From assembly GCF_016919065.1 (NCBI RefSeq), contig NZ_JAFFQA010000001.1:124001-188000 (forward strand): a DNA stretch of 64,000 nt. The letters run 5' to 3'. The DNA is from Desulfobulbus rhabdoformis. Its GTDB lineage: Bacteria > Desulfobacterota > Desulfobulbia > Desulfobulbales > Desulfobulbaceae. The position numbers and the translations under genes were made by a program. The first letter of the stretch is position 1. Each line of letters starts with the position of its first letter. The notes beneath the pieces are model-generated. The model ran no database searches and was not told the DNA's origin. It saw nothing but the letters and a program-made list of their open reading frames with translations. Positions 1 to 10,204 of this stretch are shown here, piece by piece.

Positions 1-543
1 TCCGACCGCATCGATTCTTCTCGAATCAACCCCCTGTTGCACCAGAACATTCTTCACGGCCAGAGCGCGACGTTCGGAAAGCTCCTGATTGTAGGCTGCA
101 CTGCCCGAGGCATCAGTATGCCCTTCAACGCGAATTGTGGTCTGCGGATACTGATTCAAGACGTTAGTTACCCGCCCCAGCTCACTGTACGCACCGGGTT
201 TCAACTGAGCAGAATCATAATCAAAAAACATATCACTTTTAAAGGTTGCGGTCAGGACATCCTGATCGCGCTGGATGCTGGCATCCGTCATCTGCCGTAA
301 GGCACGCTCTTGATTATCCATGTACAGGCCAATCTGGTTGCCTGCAAGACCTCCGATTGCCGCGCCGATACCGGCTCCAATGAGGGTGCTTCCGGTATCA
401 TGACCAATTGCCTGGCCAAGGATTGCTCCAATGCCTGCACCAGCCCCCGCACCGACAGCGGTCCCGGTCTGCTGATTGGTCGCACACGATGTCAGCGCAA
501 GTGATACAAATACAACTGCTGAAAACTTGGCCAGTTTATGCAT
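1..543 (-). CDS. OmpA-family lipoprotein with glycine zipper (partial)
   Basis: The gene runs off the left edge, so its C-terminus is missing. The N-terminus has a signal peptide ending in a lipobox (L-T-S-C, Cys at about residue 20), which predicts an outer-membrane lipoprotein. A Gly/Ala-rich stretch (about residues 30-75, repeated GAGAG and GAGIG patterns) is a glycine zipper. It is followed by an OmpA-like peptidoglycan-binding domain with the motif VEGHTDASG and the NQELSERRA helix. The order resembles YiaD-type proteins. It probably tethers outer membrane to peptidoglycan. The start ATG at 541-543 is preceded by an AGGAGG Shine-Dalgarno sequence on the minus strand. Confidence 0.9.
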   Translation of the reverse strand, partial: MHKLAKFSAVVFVSLALTSCATNQQTGTAVGAGAGAGIGAILGQAIGHDTGSTLIGAGIGAAIGGLAGNQIGLYMDNQERALRQMTDASIQRDQDVLTATFKSDMFFDYDSAQLKPGAYSELGRVTNVLNQYPQTTIRVEGHTDASGSAAYNQELSERRALAVKNVLVQQGVDSRRIDAVG

Positions 544-652
544 AACAAAGCCTCCTCTCTGAAAAAAATGTTCTTCGCTTTAGCTTGAAGATGATTTTAT
601 AAATTAAGACAGGAATGAAAAAAGAAAAGCCTGGAGCCGAATGGATTTCCCG

Positions 653-1450
653 TTAGAGACAAAATAAGGTAACAGGATCACCAGGGCCACACCCCAAAAG
701 AGCAGCAGCACTGGCCTGGTTTGCTGCAATCTCCAAAAAACCCGCGCTGTCAACAAGCACCAGCAACGCCCCTTTCTCGACCTGAGCATAGTTGTTTGCA
801 AAGGTTGTAAGTATCTGTCCACAAATCTCAACCCGCTGCATGCATGGCTGATTATCCAGGTTGCTCGCTGCACGAATTGTTGTGCGTACGTTGCCAAAGT
901 GATCAATGGATAACACCCGCCCCGGCGTTTCTGCCTTGTCGGGTTGTGCCAGAGGGAAAGCCAGCCGCTTGAGTTTTGAGATGTGCAGAGCATTTCCCAA
1001 AGACGCCAACGTCTTCCCCTTTGCTAGGGCGGCAGCAGCCGGGGCCATAATATCTCTGCCGTGAAAAGTGGGGCTTATTGTGCGACCTGGGGGTTGAGCA
1101 TCGAGTTGATGCGCCTCGACCATCTTTTCCTCCTCCAGAAGCAGACTGAGTATGCCATTATCCGGGCAGACAAAAAAATGACCGTTTCCTTGCGCTGCTA
1201 TCATGCCGCGCTCACTGCCAACGCCGGGATCAACCACCACAAGGTGAATTGTCCCCAGAGGGAAACTGTCGTAGGAGGTTGCCAGGGTCACTGCTGCAGC
1301 ATGTATATCCCAGGGGCACACAGCATGGCTGATATCCACAAGGGTTGCCTGCGGGCATCCGCTAAGCAAGGCCCCTTTCATCTGCCCCACATAGGGATCA
1401 TCCAGGCCAAAATCGGTAATCAGGGTGATGATAGGAGGGAATGTTTGCAT
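653..1450 (-). CDS. SAM hydroxide adenosyltransferase (DUF62 family)
   Basis: This 265-residue protein matches the SAM-dependent chlorinase/fluorinase-like DUF62 family. Bacterial members outside halogenating actinomycetes typically hydrolyse S-adenosylmethionine to adenosine and methionine. Visible family motifs are the N-terminal TDFGLDDPYVG, the VVVDPGVGSERG loop, CPDNGILS and FHGRDIMAPAA. It has no signal peptide, so it should be cytosolic. It lies 27 bases downstream of the zinc-ribbon gene on the same strand and may share its transcript. Its physiological role in most bacteria is unclear. Confidence 0.9.
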   Translation of the reverse strand: MQTFPPIITLITDFGLDDPYVGQMKGALLSGCPQATLVDISHAVCPWDIHAAAVTLATSYDSFPLGTIHLVVVDPGVGSERGMIAAQGNGHFFVCPDNGILSLLLEEEKMVEAHQLDAQPPGRTISPTFHGRDIMAPAAAALAKGKTLASLGNALHISKLKRLAFPLAQPDKAETPGRVLSIDHFGNVRTTIRAASNLDNQPCMQRVEICGQILTTFANNYAQVEKGALLVLVDSAGFLEIAANQASAAALLGCGPGDPVTLFCL

Positions 1451-1477
1451 GGTCTTGAAAAAGACACCTGAATCCTG

Positions 1478-2002
1478 TTAACCAAAACAAAGGCCGCAGT
1501 CAGGACAGGTGGTCTGGCTGGTGGAAAAGCGGGTTCCGCAGGCGGGGCAATTGGTTTCCTCTTGCTCATCATCAAAGACAGCCCCTACATGCTTGACATC
1601 ATGGTCATTCAAGCCTGTACTCTGATAATAATCATCACTGAGAACCGCCATAACCTGCTGGAGATCCTGTTCACGGACCTGGAGCAGCACCTCCGGCCCT
1701 TTACAGCCGCAGCCTCCACCATCTTCTTTTGCCAGGCGTGCGGCCACCCCTTGGCCATGTACGACCCGTTGCAGCTCTTTAAGCTGCAACAGCGGACCGC
1801 GGCGAATACTCACCACTGGCTCGTCGGGACCGATTACAAGCGAAGACGGCGTATCTGGCTCACTTGCAGCTTGGGCCGCAAGAATTGCTTGGCCGAAGAC
1901 CAGGGGCACCTGGCAATCACCGCAGGTTTCTATATCGGCCCGGTATTCTTCAGCACACCGGGGGCAGTATTTCAGCTCGGGGTCTATATCTTTTCGTTTC
2001 AT
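1478..2002 (-). CDS. Zinc-ribbon protein with DUF2007-like middle
   Basis: This 174-residue cytosolic protein has a zinc ribbon at each end. The N-terminal one is CPRC...CGDC (about residues 13-31) and the C-terminal one is CPAC...CPDCGLC. The middle resembles a small ferredoxin-like signal-transducing domain (DUF2007 type). Its gene starts 8 bases after the hslU stop, so it probably belongs to the hslVU transcript. Its function is unknown. Zinc-ribbon and DUF2007 proteins of this layout are common in deltaproteobacteria. Confidence 0.7.
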   Translation of the reverse strand: MKRKDIDPELKYCPRCAEEYRADIETCGDCQVPLVFGQAILAAQAASEPDTPSSLVIGPDEPVVSIRRGPLLQLKELQRVVHGQGVAARLAKEDGGGCGCKGPEVLLQVREQDLQQVMAVLSDDYYQSTGLNDHDVKHVGAVFDDEQEETNCPACGTRFSTSQTTCPDCGLCFG

Positions 2003-2010
2003 GCAAACCT

Positions 2011-3432
2011 TTACAGAATATAGCGACTCAAATCCTGATTTTCTGAAATGTCATCGAGTTGCTGACGCACATACTCTGCAGTCACGGTAAAGGTCAGGTC
2101 TTCCCGATCCGGAGCATCAAATGAGACCTCGTCCAGAACCCGCTCAACCACGGTATGCAGACGACGGGCACCGATATCCTCGGTCTTTTGGTTCACCTGC
2201 ACAGCGATGCGAGCCATCTCCCGAATGGCGTCCTCTTCAAAGACCAGGTTGATATCCTCGGTTTCCAGCATGGCTTGATACTGTTTAATCAGGGCATTCT
2301 GCGGCTCGGTGAGGATACGGAAGAACTCTTCCTCGCCCAATGCATGCAGATTGACCCGGATTGGAAACCGCCCTTGCAACTCGGGCGCCAGGTCCGAGGG
2401 TTTAGCCATGTGAAAGGCACCACTGGCAATAAAGAGAATGTGGTCGGTCTTTACCGGCCCATACTTGGTGGTGACAGTCGTTCCCTCGACGATGGGCAGC
2501 AGGTCACGCTGCACCCCTTCGCGGGAGACATCCGGTGAACCGGAGCCGGAACCACTGCGTGCGGCAATCTTATCGATCTCATCCAAAAAGATGATTCCCG
2601 ACTGCTCGGTGCGGCGAATAGCCTTTTCGGTCACGCTCTCGTTATCGACCAGCCGCTCGGCTTCTTCCCGTTTGAGCAACTCCAGCGCTTCTGGCACCTT
2701 GACTTTTTTGCTCTGTTTCTTTTTTGGAAAAAACTTGGAAAAGGCGTCCTGCAGGGAATTCTGCATCTCCTCCATGCCCGAGGCAGAAAAGACCTCAACC
2801 ACCGGAGTCCCACCGGCAGTAGAGACCGACATCTCAACCTCCCGCTCGTCGAGGTCCCCCTGGCGCAGCATCTCGCGAAACCGTTCGCGGGTGGTCTGGG
2901 AGTGAGTCTCCTTTTCGCTGCCTTCCCTGTTCTCGGTATCAAAACCAAGAGAAATCACGTTGCTTGGCTGCGTTTGGTGCGTTTGGCTTGCGGGGGCGGT
3001 TCCACCAGAGCTTGGCAGGAGTAGATCCAGCAGCCGCTCTTCCGCCATGACCTCTGCTTTTTCCTGGACACCTTCCTGTTCTTCTTTGGTGACCATATTG
3101 ATAGCCAACTGGGTAAGATCGCGAATCATAGACTCCACATCGCGCCCCACGTAGCCGACCTCGGTAAACTTGGACGCCTCAACTTTAATAAAGGGGCTCT
3201 TGGCCAGTTGGGCCAGGCGACGGGCGATCTCGGTTTTGCCCACACCAGTCGGGCCGATCATGATGATGTTTTTGGGCGCAATCTCTTCACGCAGCGGCGG
3301 CTCGACCTGCTGCCGGCGCCAACGGTTCCTCAGTGCTATGGCGACTGAACGTTTGGCATCGGCCTGACCAATGATATAGCGGTCAAGCTCGGCGACGGTT
3401 TGCCGGGGAGTCTGTGAATTTATACCTTTCAT
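2011..3432 (-). CDS. hslU: HslU, ATPase subunit of HslUV protease
   Basis: This 473-residue AAA+ unfoldase feeds substrates into the HslV peptidase. Walker A GPTGVGKT is at residues 60-67, Walker [10 protein letters not shown] lies in the middle of the chain, and the sensor and C-terminal helices are present. Between them is the long acidic and lysine-rich I domain typical of HslU. The C-terminal tail DLSRYIL is the family tail that inserts between HslV subunits. The start codon overlaps the hslV stop by 4 bases, the usual hslVU arrangement. Confidence 0.98.
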   Translation of the reverse strand: MKGINSQTPRQTVAELDRYIIGQADAKRSVAIALRNRWRRQQVEPPLREEIAPKNIIMIGPTGVGKTEIARRLAQLAKSPFIKVEASKFTEVGYVGRDVESMIRDLTQLAINMVTKEEQEGVQEKAEVMAEERLLDLLLPSSGGTAPASQTHQTQPSNVISLGFDTENREGSEKETHSQTTRERFREMLRQGDLDEREVEMSVSTAGGTPVVEVFSASGMEEMQNSLQDAFSKFFPKKKQSKKVKVPEALELLKREEAERLVDNESVTEKAIRRTEQSGIIFLDEIDKIAARSGSGSGSPDVSREGVQRDLLPIVEGTTVTTKYGPVKTDHILFIASGAFHMAKPSDLAPELQGRFPIRVNLHALGEEEFFRILTEPQNALIKQYQAMLETEDINLVFEEDAIREMARIAVQVNQKTEDIGARRLHTVVERVLDEVSFDAPDREDLTFTVTAEYVRQQLDDISENQDLSRYIL

Positions 3433-3968
3433 ATTTTTTCAACAACGATATTGGAGTTGGTGTAGATGCAGATTGATCCGGCAATTTCCAGTGACTTGCG
3501 GGCAATGGCCTCGGCATCCAGTTCAGAATGCGACACCAGGGCACGGGCAGCGGCCAGGGCATAGGGCCCTCCGGAGCCAATGGCTAAGATAGAGTCATCG
3601 GCCTCGATCACATCGCCGGTTCCGGAAAGTAAAAGCGAGTGCTTACTGTCAACCGCGATAAGCATGGCTTCAAGACGACGCAGCATCTTGTCCATGCGCC
3701 AATCCTTGGCAAGTTCAACGGCTGCACGCATCAAATTACCGTTAAACTGCTCTAATTTCTGCTCCAACCGGTCGTAGAGGGTGAAGGCATCGGCGGTGGA
3801 ACCGGCAAAACCGGTGATCACCTTGTCATGGTAGAGCCGACGCACCTTACGCGCCTGATGCTTAATAACAGTGGAGCCCAGGGTTACCTGGCCATCTCCG
3901 GCGACAACGACCTCACCCTTATGACGAATTGCCACAATGGTGGTGGAACGAATTTTAGGTTTTTGCAT
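3429..3968 (-). CDS. hslV: HslV, peptidase subunit of HslUV
   Basis: This 179-residue N-terminal nucleophile peptidase forms the HslUV core. A short propeptide (MQKPKIRS) precedes the [10 protein letters not shown] segment whose first Thr becomes the catalytic residue. I chose the ATG at 3966-3968; a TTG at 4004 would add 12 residues but is less plausible for this family. The gene is followed by hslU with a 4-base overlap and lies downstream of xerC, a common neighbour. Confidence 0.96.
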   Translation of the reverse strand: MQKPKIRSTTIVAIRHKGEVVVAGDGQVTLGSTVIKHQARKVRRLYHDKVITGFAGSTADAFTLYDRLEQKLEQFNGNLMRAAVELAKDWRMDKMLRRLEAMLIAVDSKHSLLLSGTGDVIEADDSILAIGSGGPYALAAARALVSHSELDAEAIARKSLEIAGSICIYTNSNIVVEKI

Positions 3969-4081
3969 AAGAAATATAGGGGAAAAATTATGATCAGCGT
4001 TCAAACGCCGTTTATACCTTGTTTCAGAAAACAGAGAAGTTGAGGATGACCTGTAACCACGATCAAAAACTCCGTCAAGCC

Positions 4082-5005
4082 TCAGCCCTGTGAGCGAGAA
4101 CTCCCTTTGGCCTGTGGATGGGCCTGATCATAAACACGGGAGAGATGACTAATATTTAAGTGGGTATAGCGCTGGGTAGTGGAGAGACTGACATGCCCGA
4201 GTAACTCCTGGACCGTTCGCAGGTCAGCCCCCATCTCCAGGAGATGAGTGGCAAAGGAGTGGCGCAATGCATGGGGGGTCACGGTAACCACGATGCCCGC
4301 ACGCTGGGCATAATTGGAGATACTACGCTCCACACTGCGCACACTGAGACGACTCCCCTGCCCGTTTAAGAATACGGCCTCTCTCTCCAATGGCTTGCCT
4401 CGATTGGCCCGAGCCAGGATCAGAGATTCCCGCTCCGGCAGGTACTGTTCGATCGCCTCATGGGCAGCACGTCCAAAGGGCACGATCCGTTCCTTGTTGC
4501 CTTTGCCGCGCACGCGCACCATCTCAGCGACCAGATCTAAGTCTTCAAGGTTGGAGCCCACCAGCTCGGAGACCCGCATGCCCGTGGCATAGAGCATCTC
4601 AAGCAATGCGCGATCCCGCCGCCAGTATCGATCGGAAACAACTGGTGCCTCAAGCAGGGCAAAAACCTCGTCAACGGTCAAAAAAGCGGGAATGTGCTGT
4701 CCCTGTTTCGGGCCAGCCACCCCAGCAAGTGGATCAACACTGAGCACGCCTTCCCGTTTAAGAAACCGAAAAAAAGTTCTCAACGCTGAGAGCTTACGTG
4801 CAACCGAGGCGGCTGCATTGCGTCCGTAGAGTGAACCAACGTAAGATTGCACCAGCTGCGAGGTCATATCAGCTGGCACAAGCGTCTCTCCTGCAAACTG
4901 ATAAAAATCTACAATATCTCGCTGATAGCCGTCTGCTGTATGGGGTGAATACCCTTTTTCCACAAGCAGCCAGCTGACAAATTGTTGAACAAGTCTAGAC
5001 ATCAT
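4082..5005 (-). CDS. xerC: Tyrosine recombinase XerC
   Basis: This 307-residue site-specific recombinase resolves chromosome dimers at dif together with XerD. An N-terminal SAM-like DNA-binding domain (about 1-90) is followed by the catalytic domain. The full set of active-site residues is visible: R144 (TGMRVSEL), K168 (RGKGNKER), H245 and R248 ([10 protein letters not shown]), H271 ([10 protein letters not shown]) and the nucleophile Y280 (RYTHLN). It precedes hslVU on the same strand with about 110 bases between them. Two adjacent ATG codons are possible starts. Confidence 0.95.
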   Translation of the reverse strand: MMSRLVQQFVSWLLVEKGYSPHTADGYQRDIVDFYQFAGETLVPADMTSQLVQSYVGSLYGRNAAASVARKLSALRTFFRFLKREGVLSVDPLAGVAGPKQGQHIPAFLTVDEVFALLEAPVVSDRYWRRDRALLEMLYATGMRVSELVGSNLEDLDLVAEMVRVRGKGNKERIVPFGRAAHEAIEQYLPERESLILARANRGKPLEREAVFLNGQGSRLSVRSVERSISNYAQRAGIVVTVTPHALRHSFATHLLEMGADLRTVQELLGHVSLSTTQRYTHLNISHLSRVYDQAHPQAKGSSRSQG

Positions 5006-5211
5006 AAAAGATGAGGTTGAAAGGAACTTGGAGAATGTTTAGTATGCTTGTTTACTCTTGCTCCTCTATTTGGGCAAATAAAATTATGTTCTCCTCACCT
5101 GAGAACAATAATGAGCCGCAGCCCTCCCCAAGTCAAACAACATTTGCACGGAGTAATGGAGGAAAGCGCTTTTAAATTTTATGTATATTCTCCGGCGGAT
5201 GGAACCGCTTT

Positions 5212-5460
5212 ATGGCAAAAAAGACTTTTGAAACCGCACTGACTAAACTAGAACAGATCACCGAAGAACTGGAAAACGGAGACCTGAGCCTGGAAAAAAG
5301 TCTGGAAAAATTTAACGAGGGAATGAGCCTGGTGCAGTTTTGCAATGGCAAACTCGACGAGGCCAAAACTCAGGTCGAGCTGTTGCTGAAAAAAAACGGT
5401 ACCCTGGAAGCAGTCCCTTTTACCGAGGAAACCAGTGGAGATCAAAACGTATCTCAATGA
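5212..5460 (+). CDS. xseB: Exodeoxyribonuclease VII small subunit
   Basis: This 82-residue helical protein matches XseB, the small subunit of exonuclease VII that acts on single-stranded DNA ends. The conserved coiled-coil core ([11 protein letters not shown], then [14 protein letters not shown]) is clear. It starts an operon with ispA and dxs, a classic bacterial arrangement. Its 3' end overlaps ispA by 26 bases. No xseA is present in the window. Confidence 0.95.
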   Translation: MAKKTFETALTKLEQITEELENGDLSLEKSLEKFNEGMSLVQFCNGKLDEAKTQVELLLKKNGTLEAVPFTEETSGDQNVSQ

Positions 5461-6331
5461 GCAGCGGCAGCTGGTCGAGGACCGGCTTGCCGAATTAATG
5501 CTCGAAAAATCCGGCGATTTCAGCAAACATATTGAATCCATGCGCTACAGCCTCTTTGTCGGCGGCAAGCGTATTCGTCCCATTCTCTGTATTGCCGGGG
5601 CGGCAGCGGTAGATAGCCGAGAAGAGGTCCGGACACAAGCGCTCTCTGTGGCCTGCGCCCTTGAATGCATTCACACCTACTCGCTGATTCACGACGATCT
5701 CCCTGCCATGGACGATGATGATCTTCGCCGGGGCAAACCGACAAACCATACCATTTATGGTGAGGCGGGGGCAATTCTTGCCGGTGACGGTTTGTTGACC
5801 TACGCCTTTGACCTGCTCAGCAGCCAGGCAACCAAGGGAGTCGATGACTCCACCCGCATTCGCATTATCAACACCATCGCCAAGGCAGCTGGCCCTCTGG
5901 GAATGGTGGGCGGACAATCTCTTGATATGCTCTATGAAGGCAAGCAGGTCGGCTATGAAACCCTGCGGGCCATTCATCGCAGCAAAACCGGGGCCCTCAT
6001 TACAGCCTCGGTACTGACCGGTGCCATGGTTGCCGGTGGTTCAGCCGAACAGGAAGCAGCCCTGCGGACCTACGGCAACAATATCGGTCTGGCCTTTCAG
6101 ATTGTCGATGACCTTTTGGATGTCGAGGCCACCACAGAAGAATTAGGGAAACCGGCGGGAAGTGATGCCGAAGCCGACAAGGTCACCTACCCCTCACTCT
6201 TTGGAGTGGAAACAACCCGCACCATGGCCCGCGAGGCGGTGAAGGAAGCCCTGACCGCACTGGAAAACTTTGATGCCCATGCAGATCCGTTGCGGGCATT
6301 GGCACATTATATAGTCGATAGAAAAAAATAG
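5435..6331 (+). CDS. ispA: Farnesyl/geranylgeranyl diphosphate synthase
   Basis: This 298-residue trans-prenyl diphosphate synthase condenses IPP with allylic diphosphates. The first aspartate-rich motif, [10 protein letters not shown], is at 87-96 and the second, DDLLD, at 225-229. KRIRP near residue 45 binds diphosphate. The start is GTG at 5435, inside xseB, with a GAGG sequence about 8 bases upstream. It is coupled to xseB and lies 2 bases before dxs. Its products could also feed the lipid-like operon at 25-35 kb, but that is inference. Confidence 0.95.
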   Translation: MEIKTYLNEQRQLVEDRLAELMLEKSGDFSKHIESMRYSLFVGGKRIRPILCIAGAAAVDSREEVRTQALSVACALECIHTYSLIHDDLPAMDDDDLRRGKPTNHTIYGEAGAILAGDGLLTYAFDLLSSQATKGVDDSTRIRIINTIAKAAGPLGMVGGQSLDMLYEGKQVGYETLRAIHRSKTGALITASVLTGAMVAGGSAEQEAALRTYGNNIGLAFQIVDDLLDVEATTEELGKPAGSDAEADKVTYPSLFGVETTRTMAREAVKEALTALENFDAHADPLRALAHYIVDRKK

Positions 6332-6333
6332 TT

Positions 6334-8241
6334 ATGCTCATTGTGGACTCCCTCACCGACCATCCCTCCACCCTGCTGGACACTATCAATTCGCCCCGCG
6401 ATCTCCGTCACCTCAGTCTTTCGCAGATGTCGCAACTGGCCCAGGAGCTTCGGGACACCATTATCAACACCGTTGCTCAAAACGGCGGCCACCTCGCCCC
6501 CAGTCTGGGTGTGGTGGAGTTAAGCATAGCGCTGCATTACGTGTTCGATACGCCACGGGATCGGCTGGTCTGGGATGTTGGCCACCAGTCCTACGCTCAC
6601 AAGCTGCTCACCGGCCGACGGGATGCTTTTTCCACCCTGCGTCAGTACAAAGGACTCAGCGGTTTTCCCAAACGTGGTGAGAGCCCCTACGATACGGTCG
6701 AAGCGGGTCATAGCTCCACATCGATCTCCTATGGTCTTGGGATGGCCACGGCAAAATGCCGCCAGAAGGATTCTGCCAAGGTGGTTACCATCATCGGCGA
6801 TGGCTCAATGACTGCGGGCATGGCCTTTGAAGGACTCAACCACGCAGGTGATCTGGGCAAAAACCTGGTGGTGATCCTCAACGACAACGAGATGTCGATC
6901 TCCAAAAATGTGGGCGCGTTCTCCAGCTTTTTAAGCCGCAAGATGACCGGCCGCACCATTCGCCGCCTGCGTGATCACATCGAAGACCGACTCATGGCCC
7001 TGTCTTCCGTGGGTGAAAATATCCTCTCTGTACTGCGCAAGAGTGAGGAGAGTCTCAAGGGATTTTTCACCCCGGGCATGCTCTTTGAAGCGCTCAAATT
7101 CAAGTACGTAGGGCCGATTCCCGGTCATGAACTCGAAGATCTGATCGCCACCCTGGAAAACGTGCGTGATCATAACCATGGCCCGGTGCTGGTGCATGTC
7201 ATTACCACCAAGGGCAAGGGATACAAACCAGCGGAAGAGAACCCCGGTGATTATCACGGTGTTGGGCCTTTTGATATCGCAACAGGTATTCAAAAGAAAA
7301 ACTCCAGCGCCCCGATCTCCTACACCAAGGTCTTTGGACAGACCATCTCACGGCTGGCCAGAAAGGATAAACGGGTGGTTGGCATCACGGCCGCCATGCC
7401 CGCCGGGACCGGCCTGGCACCCTTTGCTGCCGAGTTTCCTGATCGTTTTTTTGATGTGGGCATTGCCGAGCAGCATGCCGTCACCTTTGCTGCCGGTTTG
7501 GCCCTGGAGGGGCTCCGCCCGTTCTTTGCGGTCTACAGCTCCTTTATGCAGCGCTCTCTGGATCAACTAATCCATGATGTCTGCCTGCCTAACCTCCCGG
7601 TGACCATTGCCCTTGACAGGGCCGGCGTTGTCGGAGCAGACGGCCCCACCCATCACGGCGTCTTTGATCTCTCATTCCTGCGCTACGTACCCAACCTCAC
7701 CATACTTGCCCCCAAGGATGAAAATGAACTGCAGCACATGCTCGCCTTCTGCCTGGAGTACGAGGGGCCGGTGGTCATCCGTTACCCGCGTGGCAGTGGC
7801 GAGGGGGTACCGCTTGAGGCCGACTTTGTCAAGCTCCCCCATGGGGAAGCCGAAATGCTACGTGAAGGAGCAGATCTCCTGCTGCTCCCTGTGGGCAATC
7901 GGGTGGCGGCTGCCGTTGAAGCGGCTCAGCTTTTAGAAGCACAGGGGATCAATGCCGCCGTGATCAACCCCCGTTTTATCAAACCGCTTGATGGCAAACT
8001 GATTACCGAATTAGCCCGAGAGACTGGCAAAGTCATCACCATTGAGGATAATGCCATCCAAGGAGGTTTTGGCAGCGCGGTACTGGAGCTGCTCCAGCAA
8101 AACGGCCTGCAGGTACCTGTGAGGATGCTTGGATACACAGACGCCTTTGTTGAACATGGCTCCCAGGCAGTCCTTTGGAAAAATGCGGGAATTGACAGCC
8201 AGGGTATTGTTCAGGCGGCGGTTGAGCTTGCGGGTAGGTAA
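6334..8241 (+). CDS. dxs: 1-deoxy-D-xylulose-5-phosphate synthase
   Basis: This 635-residue thiamine diphosphate enzyme makes DXP from pyruvate and glyceraldehyde 3-phosphate, the first step of the MEP isoprenoid pathway. Transketolase-like motifs are clear: WDVGHQSYAHK, the thiamine-binding GDGSMTAGMAFEG...ND segment, the central pyrimidine-binding domain (GIAEQHAVTFAAG) and the C-terminal transketolase domain. The length is normal. It is the last gene of xseB-ispA-dxs and ends just before a strong terminator. Its presence shows that the organism uses the MEP route. Confidence 0.97.
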   Translation: MLIVDSLTDHPSTLLDTINSPRDLRHLSLSQMSQLAQELRDTIINTVAQNGGHLAPSLGVVELSIALHYVFDTPRDRLVWDVGHQSYAHKLLTGRRDAFSTLRQYKGLSGFPKRGESPYDTVEAGHSSTSISYGLGMATAKCRQKDSAKVVTIIGDGSMTAGMAFEGLNHAGDLGKNLVVILNDNEMSISKNVGAFSSFLSRKMTGRTIRRLRDHIEDRLMALSSVGENILSVLRKSEESLKGFFTPGMLFEALKFKYVGPIPGHELEDLIATLENVRDHNHGPVLVHVITTKGKGYKPAEENPGDYHGVGPFDIATGIQKKNSSAPISYTKVFGQTISRLARKDKRVVGITAAMPAGTGLAPFAAEFPDRFFDVGIAEQHAVTFAAGLALEGLRPFFAVYSSFMQRSLDQLIHDVCLPNLPVTIALDRAGVVGADGPTHHGVFDLSFLRYVPNLTILAPKDENELQHMLAFCLEYEGPVVIRYPRGSGEGVPLEADFVKLPHGEAEMLREGADLLLLPVGNRVAAAVEAAQLLEAQGINAAVINPRFIKPLDGKLITELARETGKVITIEDNAIQGGFGSAVLELLQQNGLQVPVRMLGYTDAFVEHGSQAVLWKNAGIDSQGIVQAAVELAGR

Positions 8242-8280
8242 CGCCCTGTTTCCAGGGAAAGCCCTTGAACGTCAAAAGCC

Positions 8281-8327
8281 CCATAAAAAATGCCACCTGC
8301 CTTGAAGGCAGGTGGCATTTTTTATGG
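8281..8327. terminator. Perfect 21-bp hairpin, bidirectional terminator
   Basis: A perfect 21-base inverted repeat (arms 8281-8301 and 8307-8327, 5-base loop TTGAA) has a GC-rich core flanked by A6 and T6 tracts. It lies between the convergent dxs and thioesterase genes and can terminate in both directions. Confidence 0.95.
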
Positions 8328-8352
8328 CACTCTCGCATACATATTTCCTCTC

Positions 8353-8868
8353 TTACGTCGGTCCGTCCTTTTGTCGCAGCAGGGGGAGAAAACGCTCCAT
8401 ATAGTCGGTGCCCATCACCCCAAGGCGCACGGCGGCCTGAGCAGTCATGGAAGCAAAGGTTCCGGTGGATTGCACGCAGAGAATGGAGTCCTGATTATAA
8501 ATCTCACCGGTGACAATTGCCTTACGCTCGGAGACCACCTCTTGAATTGAGCCAACAGCCATAAGTGGGTTTTCCGAAGCCACTGGTTTTTTAAAATCCA
8601 CGGTTATGGACTTGGTCACCCCGATTTTTCCCAAAAGGTAAATGACCGACCACCCCATCATCTCATCAAGTATGGTGGTCAGGATGCCGCCATGGACGGT
8701 GGAATCCCAACCGGTCATGGTCTTGGGCACACTGACAAAGGAGTAAAGGCGCGTATCGTCGGTCAAAAACTCCATCCTCAGACCAACGGGATTCTTGCTC
8801 CCGCAGCCAAAACAGGTCTGATCCTCAAAGTTTTTTACTGGCTTGAGTTCTTCCCGAACTATTTCCAC
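8353..8868 (-). CDS. PaaI-type hotdog thioesterase
   Basis: This protein of about 171 residues has a hotdog fold of the PaaI/YbgC acyl-CoA thioesterase type. Conserved features are an N-terminal CFGCG segment followed by NPVGLRMEF, the HGGILTTILDEMMGW helix motif and VDFKKPV. I chose the GTG at 8866-8868 because a GGAGGAG Shine-Dalgarno lies 6 bases upstream; longer readings lack this. The acyl substrate cannot be told from sequence. It is downstream of the exported protein at 8948 and may be cotranscribed with it. Confidence 0.85.
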   Translation of the reverse strand: MEIVREELKPVKNFEDQTCFGCGSKNPVGLRMEFLTDDTRLYSFVSVPKTMTGWDSTVHGGILTTILDEMMGWSVIYLLGKIGVTKSITVDFKKPVASENPLMAVGSIQEVVSERKAIVTGEIYNQDSILCVQSTGTFASMTAQAAVRLGVMGTDYMERFLPLLRQKDGPT

Positions 8869-8947
8869 GAACTCTCCTCCATGACCAAAGGGGAATAAAA
8901 TTTGTGATTGCAGATGCCTGTAGCCAGCACCGCCCGGATTCAACTTA

Positions 8948-9370
8948 TCAGCGTATTATCCCGTAAATAATCTGTGAGACTCGACGGTACTTATCAAAAA
9001 CATAGCCAATGGCCTTTTCCATATCCACGATCGAGTTACCGGTACCATTGACCTTCAATTTTTTCTGCACCGCAGCGTATGATGTGCCAAGGCCTATACC
9101 GTTCACATCTCGAAAATCAGGATCCGTGATGATAATATACTGAACTTTTTCAGTTTTTTTAGGGATATTAACCAAGACTGTCCGGTACTTGCAGACGATG
9201 CGGTCATCGCGATACACCTTCGAGATGGGCCTGCCCAAAACGCGCAGGGTATCAGCCAGAGTGGAAATGCCGGGGGTTAACCCACGATAAGTCACCCCAC
9301 CGGCAGCAAAGGCCTGCAAAGGCAAGAGGCAACATACCCCCAGAATCAAAACCAACACTTTCTTGTGCAT
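8948..9370 (-). CDS. Exported protein of unknown function
   Basis: This 140-residue protein has a clear Sec signal peptide (MHKKVLVLILG to AFA-A, cleavage near residue 23). The mature part has no motif I can assign with confidence. Segments such as GLGTSYAAVQKKL, after a phrase ending VNGIGLG, resemble small periplasmic domains of SmpA/OmlA-like fold, but that is only suggestive. It lies 18 bases downstream of the ferritin-like gene. Confidence 0.7.
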   Translation of the reverse strand: MHKKVLVLILGVCCLLPLQAFAAGGVTYRGLTPGISTLADTLRVLGRPISKVYRDDRIVCKYRTVLVNIPKKTEKVQYIIITDPDFRDVNGIGLGTSYAAVQKKLKVNGTGNSIVDMEKAIGYVFDKYRRVSQIIYGIIR

Positions 9371-9388
9371 GTTGCCTCCACGCTCAGA

Positions 9389-9697
9389 TTATTTTTTCTT
9401 TAATTCCTCGATCTCTTCCTCAACTTCTTCGGCGCCTTCTGCATAAAGTTTTGCCTCATCAGGGGCCAATTCGTAGAGCAGGCGCAAAAACTCTCCAGCA
9501 TGGACACGCTCTTCATCGGCAATGTCTTTCAGTACACTGATTGCCAGCTCGTTATCCGTAGATTCAGCCAGCTGCATGTACAGCTGTATAGCCTCATACT
9601 CGGCTGCAACCATAAAACGAATGGCGCGGATCAACTCTTCATCAGTGAGTTTTTTCCCATTTGCCAGACCAGAAAAAGGGGCTCCAAATTCAGGCAT
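9389..9697 (-). CDS. Ferritin-like domain protein (rubrerythrin superfamily)
   Basis: This 102-residue protein is one half of a four-helix ferritin-like bundle. The iron-ligand pattern is visible: E in AAEYEAIQLY and the EERVHAGEF motif. It begins MPEFGAPFSGLANGKKL, the conserved start of a small ferritin family found in anaerobes and also as an encapsulin-associated or encapsulin-fused domain. I chose the ATG at 9695-9697, preceded by GGAGGAGG; longer frames lack support. No encapsulin shell gene lies nearby. It probably binds or oxidises iron as a dimer or larger assembly. Confidence 0.85.
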   Translation of the reverse strand: MPEFGAPFSGLANGKKLTDEELIRAIRFMVAAEYEAIQLYMQLAESTDNELAISVLKDIADEERVHAGEFLRLLYELAPDEAKLYAEGAEEVEEEIEELKKK

Positions 9698-9916
9698 ACC
9701 GTCCTCCTCCCCCATGAACGGGGGCTTTTGGGGTTCAGGAAATTTCGTGAAAGGGCTGTGATTTATGTTGCCTCTCACCGTAATTTTTTGGAACAAAACT
9801 ATTGCGATGGACGCGTAAATCTTTCAATGCAGACTAACGCGTCCACGGTGGAATGCAAGCCTAACCGACCACGGAGCAAGCCTTCGAAGCAAAAGCTACA
9901 TGCGTGTCAAACAGAC

Positions 9917-10204
9917 TCAGATGGGATAAAGCGATGAGATATAATAGGCAATTGAGGCAGCAATCAGGCAACCAAGGCACCAGGCGAACTGCAACCGCCT
10001 ATTCTCGGAAAACCACAAGCTCAGGGGCAATAACCCAAGACAGAGCACACACACACCTGAAGCAACAGCTGCCGGCCCGCTGAGAACAAGCTCTACCCCG
10101 AGCCTGCCGCTTCGTGCAATGTACTCTGCAGTCAAAATAGCCCGCAAACCAATGCTAACAATAATCAAACTTAAGAGTGAAGCAAGTATTCGAGGTATTT
10201 TCAT
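9917..10204 (-). CDS. Small membrane protein, unknown
   Basis: This 95-residue protein has three predicted membrane segments (about 5-25, 38-62 and 72-92) joined by a short basic loop (SENRRLQ). I do not recognise a family. It is preceded by about 100 bases of intergenic DNA and is divergent from arsC. Its position gives no functional clue. Confidence 0.6.
   Translation of the reverse strand: MKIPRILASLLSLIIVSIGLRAILTAEYIARSGRLGVELVLSGPAAVASGVCVLCLGLLPLSLWFSENRRLQFAWCLGCLIAASIAYYISSLYPI

Noticed and set aside
604..993. Minus-strand frame of 129 codons
   Set aside because: It overlaps the SAM hydroxide adenosyltransferase gene in another frame and has no family motif.
9389..9697. Encapsulin cargo system
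   Set aside because: The ferritin-like protein belongs to a family that can be encapsulin-linked, but no shell gene lies within the window.
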